The notes: a model not told the origin generated them from the letters alone. Shown: positions 8,525-17,785, numbered from the stretch's first letter. The stretch is 64,000 bases of DNA from Verrucomicrobiales bacterium (GCA_015075445.1 JABTUJ010000015.1:98842-162841); one strand, 5' to 3'. Program-made: numbers and translations.

Positions 8525-9605
8525 CACGTTGCACCTGCTCGAGGCGATAGAAACGACGGGAGCCAGCGTCCAGGGGCTGTTCCACCACGAGACGATGGCC
8601 CTGGAGGACGGGGGCCGGGGTGACCCGCTGCCAGGCGCCGGTCCCGAGACTGTCGGTGGACTGGAGCTCAAACTCGCCCGCGGAGACGGGCCACGACACC
8701 ACCGTGATCTGGAGAGCCGGCGGGTCATGGGGGAGGACCTCCTGGGCAAACAACTCGTACCCGAACGTGCCATCCGTGCCGGAGCCGGACTCCTGGTTGA
8801 GGACACCCACGGCGTCAAACCAGCCGCCCGGAGGCGGGCCCCAATTCCCCAGGGCGGTGCGGAGCGGCAGTTGACGGCCGGTTTCATCGGTGATCCGGCA
8901 CTTCCGTTCGGCCCAGCGCGTGCGGCCCCAGCCGGCGGCGTCGAGCAACCGGACGCGGTTCAGGCGCACACGGGTGCCCTGGTAGCGCTCGCCACCCGTG
9001 GCGCGGGTGGGGTCGAAGAGGTCCTCCCGCGTGGTGGGGTCGCCATCGTCAGGGCGCACGAGGTCGGCGAGCGTGATCAGTTCGGGCGCCGGCAGGCCGT
9101 GGTCGGCCCGGACGAGCGTGAGGGTGAAGTCGGCCTCGGAGCTCTGGTCGTGGGCCTCGTTGATGTTGCGCTTGCCGCCGTAGAAGAGGGAACGACGCGC
9201 GGTGACCTCGACGAGGTCGCCTTTGCGGAAGCGGTGATGGTGGACGGGATCGCGGCTGAGCCGCTGGATCTCGGCTGCCCAGGCCTCATTCGAGTAGCTC
9301 TTGGCGGAATCGCGGAGCCAGGGGAGGTTGCCGTAGTTCTGGCCCATCCAGCAGGTGGTGCCGCCGCGGTCGTCCGGATCAACCGCCTGAAGGAAGATCT
9401 GCCACTCGCCGCCCATCTGCCCGGCGCCGGCCCCGTCGTCCGAGGGGACGAAGTTCGGGGTGGCATCGAGGCATTCCTCCGGGTCATTCAGGAGCACTCC
9501 CCGCAAGGTGAAAGGGAGCGAACCGGTCCAGGCGCTGGTGCCGTCGGGATGGACGGCCTGGAGGCGGTGGGTTTCGGCGCGCGGCCAGGCGGCGAGGAGG
9601 AACAA
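8517..9605 (-). CDS. Secreted protein of unknown function, first gene of the metal-transporter operon
   Basis: At least 362 residues; the start is uncertain. The frame continues upstream of the TTG at 9605 through a plausible Arg-rich signal peptide (SRRIARLVRPLG), but no ATG was found there. The body contains an acidic central region and a possible OB-fold-like stretch (KGDLVEVTARRSLFYGGK, then RVRLNRVRLLDAAGWG). It closes with a segment like that in the 4932-5879 product (FELQSTDSLGTGAWQRVTP, RRFYRLEQV). It overlaps the next gene by 8 bases. No catalytic motif is recognisable; a periplasmic or surface role is inferred from signal-like sequence and context. Confidence 0.6.
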   Translation of the reverse strand: MFLLAAWPRAETHRLQAVHPDGTSAWTGSLPFTLRGVLLNDPEECLDATPNFVPSDDGAGAGQMGGEWQIFLQAVDPDDRGGTTCWMGQNYGNLPWLRDSAKSYSNEAWAAEIQRLSRDPVHHHRFRKGDLVEVTARRSLFYGGKRNINEAHDQSSEADFTLTLVRADHGLPAPELITLADLVRPDDGDPTTREDLFDPTRATGGERYQGTRVRLNRVRLLDAAGWGRTRWAERKCRITDETGRQLPLRTALGNWGPPPGGWFDAVGVLNQESGSGTDGTFGYELFAQEVLPHDPPALQITVVSWPVSAGEFELQSTDSLGTGAWQRVTPAPVLQGHRLVVEQPLDAGSRRFYRLEQVQRDE

Positions 9606-9753
9606 GGTGGAAGCGGGTCCCAGAGGGCGGACAAGACGGGCGATGCGGCGCGACAGGGAGGCGGCGGGGCGGGTTGACCGGGGAAGCCTGGGATGTTACG
9701 TTCACGCGCAGCAGTATGAAGCGATACTGGATAATACGCCACAGGAAAGTTGT
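9606..9753. promoter_or_regulatory. Divergent promoter region, metal operon and methyltransferase gene
   Basis: About 150 bases between the leftward metal-uptake operon and the rightward methyltransferase gene. It is locally AT-richer than its surroundings near 9715-9745 and contains GTATGAAGCGATAC, an inverted pair of GTAT/ATAC half-sites (about 9715-9729). That could be an operator, but it does not clearly match a known Zur, Fur or MntR box. An AGGAAAG Shine-Dalgarno sequence sits just upstream of the ATG at 9754. Confidence 0.35.
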
Positions 9754-10368
9754 ATGATTCATGTTTCCGCCACCGCCGATCCCCGGCAAGCGTACTTCGA
9801 CCGGCTCGCGCCGGACTGGGACCGTACCGGGCCGAACCCTCAGGCCACGCTGGCCCGTCTTCGCGGGCTGGCCGGACGGTTGGGTCTACGCGCCGGGCTG
9901 GACGTGCTCGAGGTGGGTTGCGGGACCGGCCAGATCAGCGGCTGGCTCGCCGGCCAGGTGGCGCCCGGGCGGGTGGTGGCCGTGGATTTCGCGCCGGGGA
10001 TGCTGGCGCAAGCCCGGGCGCGCGGGCTGGACGTTGAGTTTCGCTGTGTGGATGTGTGTGCGCCGGGTGCGTTGGAGGGGCGCTTTGATCGCGTGCTCTG
10101 TTTTCATTGTTTCCCTCATCTGCGGGATCCGGCGGCGGCGCTGGCCCAGATGCGCGGGTGCCTGACGGAGGGTGGCGAGCTGCTGGTGCTACATCTGGCG
10201 GGCAGTGCGCCGCTGAACGCCTTTCATGCACAGATCGGGGGGGCGGTGGCGAGCGACCGCTTGCCATCCGCGGCGGAGTGGGAACCGCTCTTGCGGGCGC
10301 CGGGGTTGCGGGTGGTGGAACTGGAGGACCGCGAGGAGCTGTTCCTGCTGCGTGCGGTGGGCGGGTGA
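9754..10368 (+). CDS. Class I SAM-dependent methyltransferase
   Basis: 204 residues with the Rossmann methyltransferase core. Motif I is LDVLEVGCGTGQISGWL, motif II region VVAVDFAPGMLAQAR, and motif IV region FDRVLCFHCFPHLRDP. The ATG at 9754 is preferred over upstream alternatives because a good AGGAAAG ribosome-binding site precedes it and the protein then begins just before the first helix (AYFDRLAPDWD). This is the layout of small UbiE/COQ5-like methyltransferases; the substrate cannot be deduced. It is divergent from the metal-uptake operon. Confidence 0.8.
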   Translation: MIHVSATADPRQAYFDRLAPDWDRTGPNPQATLARLRGLAGRLGLRAGLDVLEVGCGTGQISGWLAGQVAPGRVVAVDFAPGMLAQARARGLDVEFRCVDVCAPGALEGRFDRVLCFHCFPHLRDPAAALAQMRGCLTEGGELLVLHLAGSAPLNAFHAQIGGAVASDRLPSAAEWEPLLRAPGLRVVELEDREELFLLRAVGG

Positions 10369-10434
10369 CAGGGACGAGGACGGTCGGACCGCGAAACACG
10401 CGAAACACGCGAAAGCGTGGGCGAGTGGGGAAGC

Positions 10435-11544
10435 TCAGGTGGGGCTGTCGACCATGACCTTGACGACCTGATCGCGGTAAGCGGCGTTGAGGGAGAACGC
10501 CTCCGCGGCTTGGGCGAGCGGGAAACGGTGACTGACCAGACCGGCGAGGTCCACGCGGCGGCTGAGGGCCAGCCGGATCGCGCGGGGATAGGCGTGTTTC
10601 ATGCGCCGGCTCATCAGGAGCGTCAGGCCCTTGCGCCGGGCGGTCGAGTGTTTGAGCGAGAGGCGATCATCGCCCGGGATGCCGACGAGCACGAGACGGC
10701 CGCCGAGGCGCGCGAGTTCGGCCGCCTGCTCGACGGAGCGATCCCCCCAGGCCGCTTCAATGGCGACGTCCACACCCCGATCCTGGGTGGCCGCGAGGAT
10801 CTGCGGGACGGCCTCCTCGGGGTTGCCTTCGACCGGCGTGGCCCCGAACCGCTCGGCGAGGCGGAGACGCCAGGGGAGAGGATCGACCATGAAAACGGGA
10901 TCGGCTCCCGCGAGCTTCATGACTTGGAGAAGCAGCAGACCAATGGGGCCGGCGCCCAGGATGGCGACGCTCTGCGCGAGCCGCAGCCGGGCGAGGTCGG
11001 CGGCGTGGAGGGCAACGCCCAGCGGTTCGAGCAGCGCAGCCTCGGTGTCGCTGAGGGCGTCGGGCATCGGGAAACAGGAGCGGGCGGGCATGTGGAGCCA
11101 CTCGCAGAGGCTGCCGCCATGCGGGTAATTGCCGCAGAAGGCCAGGTGGGCGCAGAGGTTGGGATGGCCGCGTTCGCAGAGCTCGCAATGCCCGCAGGGT
11201 TGGGCGGGGTCGACAGCGACGCGCGTGCCGGGGATTAAGGGCTGGAACCGGCCGTCGAGCGCGTCGGGGCCGACTTCCTCGACGACGCCGGCGAATTCGT
11301 GTCCCAGGGTGAGGGGGCCGCCGATGGGGGTGTCACCGATCCGGGCATCCGCGTACGAGTGGAGGTCGCTTCCGCAGAGGCCGGTGCAGCGGACGCGGAT
11401 GAGGGCGTGGCCGGGCTTGGGCCAACCGGGGTGCGGCACGGACTCGACGCGGAGGTCGCGGGGGGCGTGGAGTCGAGCCGCCAGCATGGTGGAGGCCGGC
11501 AAGGGACGGACCGGAATCGAGGAGGCAAGGGGTTCGCGTGTCAT
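10435..11544 (-). CDS. Zinc-dependent alcohol/polyol dehydrogenase (MDR family)
   Basis: 369 residues. The catalytic-zinc region is CTGLCGSDLHSY and GHEFAGVVEEVG. The structural-zinc cysteines are in CGHCELCERGHPNLC. The nucleotide-binding loop is ILGAGPIGLLLLQ, followed by an acidic residue in FMVDPL that favours NAD(H). It resembles sorbitol, threonine or L-idonate dehydrogenases, but the substrate is uncertain. The first 19 residues may be untranslated, since an internal Met at position 20 (MLAARLHAP) starts the conserved domain. It is divergent from acetate kinase. Confidence 0.82.
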   Translation of the reverse strand: MTREPLASSIPVRPLPASTMLAARLHAPRDLRVESVPHPGWPKPGHALIRVRCTGLCGSDLHSYADARIGDTPIGGPLTLGHEFAGVVEEVGPDALDGRFQPLIPGTRVAVDPAQPCGHCELCERGHPNLCAHLAFCGNYPHGGSLCEWLHMPARSCFPMPDALSDTEAALLEPLGVALHAADLARLRLAQSVAILGAGPIGLLLLQVMKLAGADPVFMVDPLPWRLRLAERFGATPVEGNPEEAVPQILAATQDRGVDVAIEAAWGDRSVEQAAELARLGGRLVLVGIPGDDRLSLKHSTARRKGLTLLMSRRMKHAYPRAIRLALSRRVDLAGLVSHRFPLAQAAEAFSLNAAYRDQVVKVMVDSPT

Positions 11545-11817
11545 GGCGACCAGGAACGCGAGGAGTGTGGTGGCGCGTGGTGCGACGGGTCAAGCGTCGC
11601 CTCCACCGCGTGGATCGGCCAGGCGGAGGTCAGACGCGCCCTCGGGTTCGGCTCACGCCGCGAGGGTGCTCGTCGGCTGCCCACCTGACAGGCGAATACG
11701 AACCGGCAACTGGGTTCATCCGCCAGTTGATTGGTCTGTCCCCATTCGCCTGTTCATGATCCGGCCCCTTCGTCTGTCTTGCCGCGCGGTCGGTGCACTG
11801 CGAGCCTCCCGGGCAAC
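11545..11817. other. Intergenic region with small hairpins between divergent genes
   Basis: No gene is supported. The 10-base inverted repeat ACAGGCGAAT / ATTCGCCTGT lies at 11688-11697 and 11744-11753. Inside it is a perfect 7-base hairpin, CAACTGG/CCAGTTG (11707-11729). The right arm adjoins GGTCTGTCCCC, which resembles ends of short REP-like elements. It could be a remnant of such an element or an operator for the flanking divergent genes. Confidence 0.4.
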
Positions 11818-13026
11818 ATGACCTCGAGGCAGCGCCCCGGCGCCCTGCTGGTATTCAACGCGGGATCGTCGAGCCTGAAGTTCGCCGTGTTTCATGCCGA
11901 GCCGGACAAGGATCTGCAGGCGCGGGTGCGCGGCCAGATGGACCAGTTCGGTGTCGCGCCGCGGCTTCGGGTCAGAGATTGCGCGGGCACGTTGCTGGCC
12001 GACACGATTTTCCCGGCGACCGAGGTGACGCACACGGGCGAGGCGGTGCGGCATTGTGCCGACTGGCTGGCGGCGCACCTCGCCGAAGAGCCGGTGATCG
12101 GGGTGGGACATCGGGTCGTGCATGGCGGGGCGGAGTTCAGCGTGCCGGTCCGGGTGGAGCCTGGGGCGCTGGAGCGGATCGAGGCGCTGGTCCCGCTGGC
12201 CCCGCTGCATCAACCGTTCAACGTGGCCGGGATCCGGGCGATGGCGGCGGGGCGACCGGACCTGCCGCAGGTGGCCTGTTTCGACACGGCGTTTCACCGC
12301 ACGCATCCGGACCTGGCGGATCGCTACGCGTTGCCGCGGCGATTCCACGAGCTGGGTATGCGGCGCTACGGGTTCCACGGTCTCTCGTACGAGTACATCG
12401 CGTCGGTGCTGCCGCGGGTGGCGCCGGAGCTGGCGGCCGGCAAGGTGATCGTGGCGCACCTGGGCAATGGGGCGAGTCTGTGTGCCTTGGAGGCGGGGCG
12501 GAGCGTGGATTCGACGATGGGGTTTTCGACACTGGACGGTCTGTGCATGGGCACCCGGGCGGGGTCGCTGGATCCGGGCTTGCTGCTGCATCTGTTGAAC
12601 CATCGCGGCATGTCGGCGGCGGAGCTCGAGCGGTTGTTGTACCACGAGTCGGGGTTGCTGGGGCTCTCGGGTCAGACCGGGGACATGCGGCGTCTGCTGG
12701 CGAGTGGGGAGCCGGAGGCGCGGCTGGCGGTGGACTATTTCGTGTGGCGCATCGTGAAGGAGATCGGGGCGTTGGCAGCGGTGCTTGGGGGGGTGGACGG
12801 GCTGGTGTTCACGGCGGGGATTGGGGAGAACCAGCCGGGGATTCGGGCGCGCGTGGTGGCAGGGTGCGGCTGGTTGGGTGCGGAGCTGGAGGACCAGGCG
12901 AACGCCGCGGGCGGGCCCTGCATTTCCAAACCCGGGGCGCGAGTTTCGGTCTGGGCGATCCCGACCAACGAGGAGGAAATGATCGCGCGGCACGTGCGGC
13001 GCGTGCTGGAAGCCAGGACGGGATAG
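11818..13026 (+). CDS. ackA: Acetate kinase
   Basis: 402 residues, the normal family length. It catalyses ATP + acetate to ADP + acetyl phosphate. Conserved segments in order are VFNAGSSSLKFAVF, HRVVHGG, FDTAFH, YGFHGLSYEY, AHLGNGASLCALE, STLDGLCMGTRAGSLDPG and FTAGIGENQP. These include the catalytic Asp (FDTAFH) and Arg residues and the ATP-site glycine loop. The ATG at 11818 is selected because the protein then begins 10 residues before the first conserved strand. No phosphotransacetylase gene is adjacent, which is unusual since ackA and pta are commonly paired. Confidence 0.93.
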   Translation: MTSRQRPGALLVFNAGSSSLKFAVFHAEPDKDLQARVRGQMDQFGVAPRLRVRDCAGTLLADTIFPATEVTHTGEAVRHCADWLAAHLAEEPVIGVGHRVVHGGAEFSVPVRVEPGALERIEALVPLAPLHQPFNVAGIRAMAAGRPDLPQVACFDTAFHRTHPDLADRYALPRRFHELGMRRYGFHGLSYEYIASVLPRVAPELAAGKVIVAHLGNGASLCALEAGRSVDSTMGFSTLDGLCMGTRAGSLDPGLLLHLLNHRGMSAAELERLLYHESGLLGLSGQTGDMRRLLASGEPEARLAVDYFVWRIVKEIGALAAVLGGVDGLVFTAGIGENQPGIRARVVAGCGWLGAELEDQANAAGGPCISKPGARVSVWAIPTNEEEMIARHVRRVLEARTG

Positions 13027-13131
13027 AGGACGGGTGAGCTGGCTAGCGGCCGCCCGCACGCTTCGGGGAAGTGGCGAGGCGACTGAGACCCCATCCCGGA
13101 TGTCCCCTGCCTCCCACGAAGCCGCGACAGA

Positions 13132-13207
13132 CTGTAGGGGCCGACGTGAGGAGGCGTTGGGGGCCGGGGACAATACCCTTTTCGCCTCCTCACGTCGGCG
13201 CCTACAG
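13132..13207. repeat. Inverted repeat after ackA, member of a dispersed palindromic family
   Basis: Two 25-base arms (13132-13156 and 13183-13207), nearly perfect reverse complements, separated by 26 bases. The arms begin CTGTAGGGGCCGACGTGAGG and are related to the tandem hairpins at 28.86-29.08 kb and the direct repeats at 20.79-20.85 kb. Lying between two convergent genes, it could fold as a terminator-like hairpin. Confidence 0.75.
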
Positions 13208-13226
13208 CGAGTAAGGGACAAACGGA

Positions 13227-14693
13227 TTAGGCCAGGATCGGGTGCAGGACTTCGCCGTGGACGTCGGTGAGGCGCATGTCGCGGCCGCCGAAGCGAATGG
13301 TGAGCTGGCGGTGATCCAGGCCGAGGAGATGGAGCAAGGTGGCGTGGAGGTCGTGGATCTGGACCTTGTTTTCGATGGCTTTGTAACCGTAGTCGTCGGT
13401 GGCGCCGTACAGGCAACCTCCCCGGACACCCCCGCCGGCCAGCCAGACCGAGAAGCCAAAAGGGTTGTGGTCCCGGCCATCGGCGCCCTGGGCAAAGGGT
13501 GTGCGTCCGAATTCGCCGGCCCAGACCACGAGCGTGTGGTCGAGCAAGCCGCGCGAGCGGAGGTCGCGCAACAGGCCGGCGATGGGCTGGTCCACGGCGC
13601 GCGCGTTGTTCTCGTGGCCGGTCTTCAACTGACCATGCTGGTCCCACCGGTCGCCGCCCGTCGAGGGACAGGTGAGTTCAATGAAGCGGACGCCGCGCTC
13701 GACGAGGCGGCGGGCGAGCAGGCACTGAAGGCCGTAGGTGCGTGTCGGAGCGAAGTCGGCGTCCAGGCCGTAGAGTTTCCGGGTGACGTCCGATTCCCCG
13801 CGGAGGTCGGTGAGTTCGGGGACGGCGGCCTGCATGCGGAAGGCGAGTTCGTAGTTGGCGATGGCGGATTCGAGGGCGTCGACGCGGCCGAGGCGTTCGA
13901 GGACGCCGGCATCGAGCTGGCGAACGAGCGCGAGCTTGCGTTGTTGGATGGCGGGATCGGGCTCGAGGGGTTGGACATTGGCCACGGCGTGGCCGGCGGG
14001 TCGGAACACGGAGCCCTGGAAGGTGGCGGGCAGGAAACCGCTCCCGAAGTTCTCGAGGCCGCCGGGCGGGATGAGTCCCCCGTTGAGCACGACGAATCCC
14101 GGCAGGTCCTGGCTTACGCTGCCCAGCCCGTAGCCGGCCCACGCGCCCATGCTGGGGCGACCGGACAGGCCCAGGCCGGTGTGGAGGAAGTAATTGGCGC
14201 TCGTGTGTTCGGAGAACAGCGAGGTCATCGAGCGGATGACACACAGCTCGTCGGCGCATTGGCCAACATGCGGAAACAGGTCGCTCACCGGCAGGCCGCT
14301 TTGGCCGTAGCGGCGGAACTCCCAGGGGCAGCCGAACGTGGTGCCGTTGTCGTTGAACTGGGTTGGTTCCATCGGCAGCGCGAAGGGCCGGCCGTGTTCG
14401 CGGGTCAGGCGCGGCTTGGGATCGAAGGTGTCCACCTGCGACGGCCCGCCGTCCATGTAGAGGAAGATCACCTGGCGGGCGCGCGGCGGGAAGTGCGGGG
14501 CACGGGGCAGAAGGTCACGGGTTGGGAGGGAAGGTTCGCTGGCGTTGGCCGCCAGCGCTCCGAACGGGCGATCGGCGAGCAGGGCCAGAAGCGCGAGACC
14601 GCCAAAGCCGTTGGCCCCCCGGATCAGCATCTCGCGGCGGTTCATCGGCCGGGGCGCGAAACGGCCGCAATGGTGTCCGGAGCTGTCAGGCAT
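13227..14693 (-). CDS. DUF1501 family exported protein (sulfatase-like fold)
   Basis: About 488 residues. A twin-arginine-like signal (MNRREMLIRGANGFGGLALLA) lies after a short leader. DUF1501 hallmarks are visible: QVIFLYMDGGPSQVDTFDPK near the N-terminus, FIELTCPSTGGDRWDQHG, and the C-terminal VVWAGEFGRTPFAQG followed by GRDHNPFGFS. The fold is related to alkaline phosphatases and sulfatases. The ATG at 14693 is 5 bases after the stop of the upstream DUF1549/DUF1553 gene, so the two form the classic pair of planctomycetal and verrucomicrobial genomes. The biochemical function is unproven; roles in polysaccharide handling are usually proposed. Confidence 0.88.
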   Translation of the reverse strand: MPDSSGHHCGRFAPRPMNRREMLIRGANGFGGLALLALLADRPFGALAANASEPSLPTRDLLPRAPHFPPRARQVIFLYMDGGPSQVDTFDPKPRLTREHGRPFALPMEPTQFNDNGTTFGCPWEFRRYGQSGLPVSDLFPHVGQCADELCVIRSMTSLFSEHTSANYFLHTGLGLSGRPSMGAWAGYGLGSVSQDLPGFVVLNGGLIPPGGLENFGSGFLPATFQGSVFRPAGHAVANVQPLEPDPAIQQRKLALVRQLDAGVLERLGRVDALESAIANYELAFRMQAAVPELTDLRGESDVTRKLYGLDADFAPTRTYGLQCLLARRLVERGVRFIELTCPSTGGDRWDQHGQLKTGHENNARAVDQPIAGLLRDLRSRGLLDHTLVVWAGEFGRTPFAQGADGRDHNPFGFSVWLAGGGVRGGCLYGATDDYGYKAIENKVQIHDLHATLLHLLGLDHRQLTIRFGGRDMRLTDVHGEVLHPILA

Positions 14694-14698
14694 GGCGC

Positions 14699-17600
14699 TC
14701 AATCGAGGTAGATGAATTCCTTCACGTTGAAGAGCACGTGGCAGAGGTCGGCCCACGCCTGGACCTCCGTGGGGACGGCTTCCGCGGCATCGTCGCTCCC
14801 GCGGTACCCGTCCGCCTGGGACGCGAGGAAGTCGCGGGCCTGTTGTTGTTCGGTCCCGGTCGGGCTGCGGCCGAACGCGCGCTGGTAGAGGTGGTCGAGG
14901 CGCTCGGTGGTGGAGGCTGGACCTTCCGCCAGAACGCGGCGTGCCCAGCGCATCGCTTCGCCCTGCACGAACGGGTCATTCAGCAGAATCAACGACTGGG
15001 CTGGCACGTTCGAGACCGTGCGGCGGCCCACGGTGGTGAAGGGCACCGGTGTGTCGAACGTGCGCATGAAGGGCGAAAGGAAGTTGCGACGTACTTCCAC
15101 ATAAATCGACCGGCGGCCGTTCCCGTCCACGGGGCCGCTCCGCGCGGGGCGACCGCGACCGTCCATGAAATCGGTGAGGTGGATGGGCACCGACGGTCCG
15201 AACGGCACCGGATCGAGCCGCCCCGACACGGCGAGGATGGCGTCGCGGATGGCCTCGCCGTCGAGGCGGCGCAGGGGCATGCGGTGCCAGAAGCGGTTCC
15301 CGGGATCCTCTTGCTCCGCCAGGGTGTTCGCAGGCTGGCTGGTCATCTGGTAGGCGTTCGACGTGACCAGCAGCTTTATGAGCCGTTTCACGGACCATTG
15401 ACCCTCGGTGCGAAACCAATCCGCCAGCCAGTCCAGGAGTTCCGGGTGCGAGGGTTCCTCGCCCAGGACGCCGAAATCATCCGGGGTCGCCACCAGGCCG
15501 CGCCCAAGCAGGTGGAGCCACACCCGGTTCACAAACACCCGCGCGAAGAACGGGTTGTCTGGGGCGGTGATGGCCCGGGCCAGCTCAAGGCGGCCGCTCC
15601 CGCTCGTCTCCAGGCCGGCGACGTGGCCCGCCAGTGCTTCGAGAAACCGGCGCGGCACGATCTCCCCAGGATTGCGTGGGTTGCCGCGCACGAAGACGCG
15701 TTCGTCCAACCCCGTTCCTTCCATCATCCCGGGGGCGCGCGGCGGGTCCGGGAGCGCGGTTTCAAGGGCGTGCCACCTGGCGAGGAGCGTGGCGGCCAGC
15801 GAATCAGGTGCGACGGTCAACCAGTCCACGCCCTCGCCCTCGGGGTCGGCCGGCGGGGGCGTTGGTTCGTCGGTGAACACGACCCTGGCGATGGCCAGGT
15901 AACCGTCCGGGCTGCTGCCAGCGTCGTCGGTCAGATCCGGCGTGCGGCCGTCGTGGAACTCGAGGAAGGCCCGGCGGCCCTGCCACGGACGAAGGTCGAA
16001 GGTGACCCAGCGCAACTCGTCGTGGTCGAGCCACCGTTTCAGGCCGCCGTAGATCGGGTCGCGGATCATGGTGAAGTTCTCGACGGGGACCTTGATCCGG
16101 CTGGAGCGACCGGCCGCGCGCACGTGGACGAAGGGCTGGGTGATCACGAACGTCGGCGACGCCAGGACCCCCTCGAGACGACGCGACGTGGCGGCGCTGT
16201 GGGCAAGGCGCTGCCGGGCCACGGCCAGTTGGTTGGTCGCGAGGACCATCAGGTGGCCCGGTTCGACCGGTCCTTCGCCGAAGGCCGTCCCTTCCGTGAA
16301 CCAGCCGGTGTAGCCGTGAATCGCGAAATCGACGAAGACGGTCCCGCTCGAGGCGGGGGGAGCGGAGGGGTGCAGGCTGGAAGCCCGCACCACAAGAGGG
16401 GACGGGGGCATGGGGTGCAGGCTGGCAGCCTGCACCACAGGAGGGGACGTTGGGAGGGGGGTGGATGCCTGCACCTCCGGGGGCAGCTCGGACAAGGCCT
16501 GGCGCAGGTCGCGCAGTTCCTTGAGGGTTGGCGCCAAGGGTTCCGGCGGGGAGAGAGATTGCTGGGTGTATCGCGAGCTGCTCAAGATGCCGTAGAGCGC
16601 GTAGTAATCGCGGGTCGAGAGGGCATCGAACTTGTGGTCGTGGCAGCGGGCGCAGGCGACGGTGAGGCCGAGGAAGGTCTTGGTGAGGACGTCGATCTGG
16701 TCGTCGAGGACGTCGGCCTGGTGCAGCTTGATGTCGACCGGCGAATGCGGACGTTGGCCCAACCAGTAGAACCCCGTGCCGATGATCGACTCGTTGAATC
16801 CCTCGGTGGGATGGAGGCGCGGCGGGTCTTCGAGGTCGCCTGCGACGTGCTCGCGAACGAACTGGTCGTAGGGCACGTCCTGGTTGAAGGCCCGGATCAC
16901 GTAGTCACGGTATCGCCAGGCGTTGGGGAGGGCGTAGTCGAATTCGTGCCCGAGGGTTTCGGCGTAGCGCACCAGGTCCAGCCAATGCCTTGCCCAGCGT
17001 TCGCCGAAGCGGGGCGAGGCGAGGAGCGTGTCGACCAGGCGCTCCCAGGCGGGAGGGGACGGGTCGGCGGTGAAGGCTGCGACGACCGCGGGGTCCGGTG
17101 GCAATCCGACGAGATCGAACGAGAGTCGGCGCACGCGGGAGGCGGGCGGTGCCGGGGCGGCGGGGCGAAGGCCTTGGGCTTCGAGGCGCGCCAGGAGGAA
17201 GGCGTCGGTCGGCTGGCGCACCCACGCGGCCTTTTGCACCGGGGGCGGAGGCGCAGGGCTAATGGGCCGCCAGGACCAATGGCTTTGGCGCCGGGCCTCG
17301 AGGTTGAACGTATCGTCCGCGGAGGTGTGGGGTGGCGCAGTGACGGTTTCGGGCCAGACCGCGCCTTGGCTGACCCAGGCGGTGAGGTCGGCGATCGCGG
17401 CGTCGGTGAGCCGGCCCTTGGGGGGCATTTGGAGATCCACGTTGGTGTACCGGACCGCCTCAAGGAGGAGGCTGGTGTCCGGATCCCCCGGGGTGAGGGC
17501 CGGTCCGCTGTCGCCGCCGGCGAGGAGGGCGGCGCGGGAGTCGATGCGGAGGCCGCCGCGGATCCGGGGGGCTTCGGCGCTGTGGCAGCGGTAGCAGTGT

Positions 17601-17758
17601 TCGACCAAGACGGGCCGGACGCGTTTCTCGAAGAAGTCGAGGCTATCGTCCGCCTGGCTGGTGAGCACGGCGGCGAGAGCGAGCGGGAGGGCCATTCCCG
17701 ACCGGGCGATGATCCGAAGGCTGCGCAACGGAGCGGAGGGTGTCGGGATAAGCGCCAA
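14699..17758 (-). CDS. PSD1-type cytochrome, DUF1549 and DUF1553 domain protein
   Basis: 1019 residues. The signal segment is probably used from the internal Met at 17695. It is followed by a cytochrome-c-like PSD1 domain with heme motif CYRCH near residue 57 and a possible Met ligand in LQMPPKGRL. DUF1549 follows (PTDAFLLARLEAQGL, then FGERWARHWLDLVRYAET), and DUF1553 forms the C-terminal third (NPFFARVFVNRVWLHLLGRGLV, LNDPFVQGEAMRWARRVL). A Pro/Ser-rich linker at about residues 430-470 is encoded by two copies of a dispersed repeat (16370-16440), read as VVQAASLH and VVRASSLH. It is paired with the DUF1501 gene downstream. Confidence 0.9.
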   Translation of the reverse strand: MALIPTPSAPLRSLRIIARSGMALPLALAAVLTSQADDSLDFFEKRVRPVLVEHCYRCHSAEAPRIRGGLRIDSRAALLAGGDSGPALTPGDPDTSLLLEAVRYTNVDLQMPPKGRLTDAAIADLTAWVSQGAVWPETVTAPPHTSADDTFNLEARRQSHWSWRPISPAPPPPVQKAAWVRQPTDAFLLARLEAQGLRPAAPAPPASRVRRLSFDLVGLPPDPAVVAAFTADPSPPAWERLVDTLLASPRFGERWARHWLDLVRYAETLGHEFDYALPNAWRYRDYVIRAFNQDVPYDQFVREHVAGDLEDPPRLHPTEGFNESIIGTGFYWLGQRPHSPVDIKLHQADVLDDQIDVLTKTFLGLTVACARCHDHKFDALSTRDYYALYGILSSSRYTQQSLSPPEPLAPTLKELRDLRQALSELPPEVQASTPLPTSPPVVQAASLHPMPPSPLVVRASSLHPSAPPASSGTVFVDFAIHGYTGWFTEGTAFGEGPVEPGHLMVLATNQLAVARQRLAHSAATSRRLEGVLASPTFVITQPFVHVRAAGRSSRIKVPVENFTMIRDPIYGGLKRWLDHDELRWVTFDLRPWQGRRAFLEFHDGRTPDLTDDAGSSPDGYLAIARVVFTDEPTPPPADPEGEGVDWLTVAPDSLAATLLARWHALETALPDPPRAPGMMEGTGLDERVFVRGNPRNPGEIVPRRFLEALAGHVAGLETSGSGRLELARAITAPDNPFFARVFVNRVWLHLLGRGLVATPDDFGVLGEEPSHPELLDWLADWFRTEGQWSVKRLIKLLVTSNAYQMTSQPANTLAEQEDPGNRFWHRMPLRRLDGEAIRDAILAVSGRLDPVPFGPSVPIHLTDFMDGRGRPARSGPVDGNGRRSIYVEVRRNFLSPFMRTFDTPVPFTTVGRRTVSNVPAQSLILLNDPFVQGEAMRWARRVLAEGPASTTERLDHLYQRAFGRSPTGTEQQQARDFLASQADGYRGSDDAAEAVPTEVQAWADLCHVLFNVKEFIYLD
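16370..16440. repeat. Two dispersed GTGCAGGCTGG-type repeats in the DUF1549/DUF1553 gene
   Basis: Copies at 16370-16396 and 16415-16440 form the linker between domains of the encoded protein, read on the minus strand as VVQAASLH and VVRASSLH. They keep the frame open. Confidence 0.85.
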
Positions 17759-17785
17759 AAATCACGAACATTCTTCGCCTTCCTG

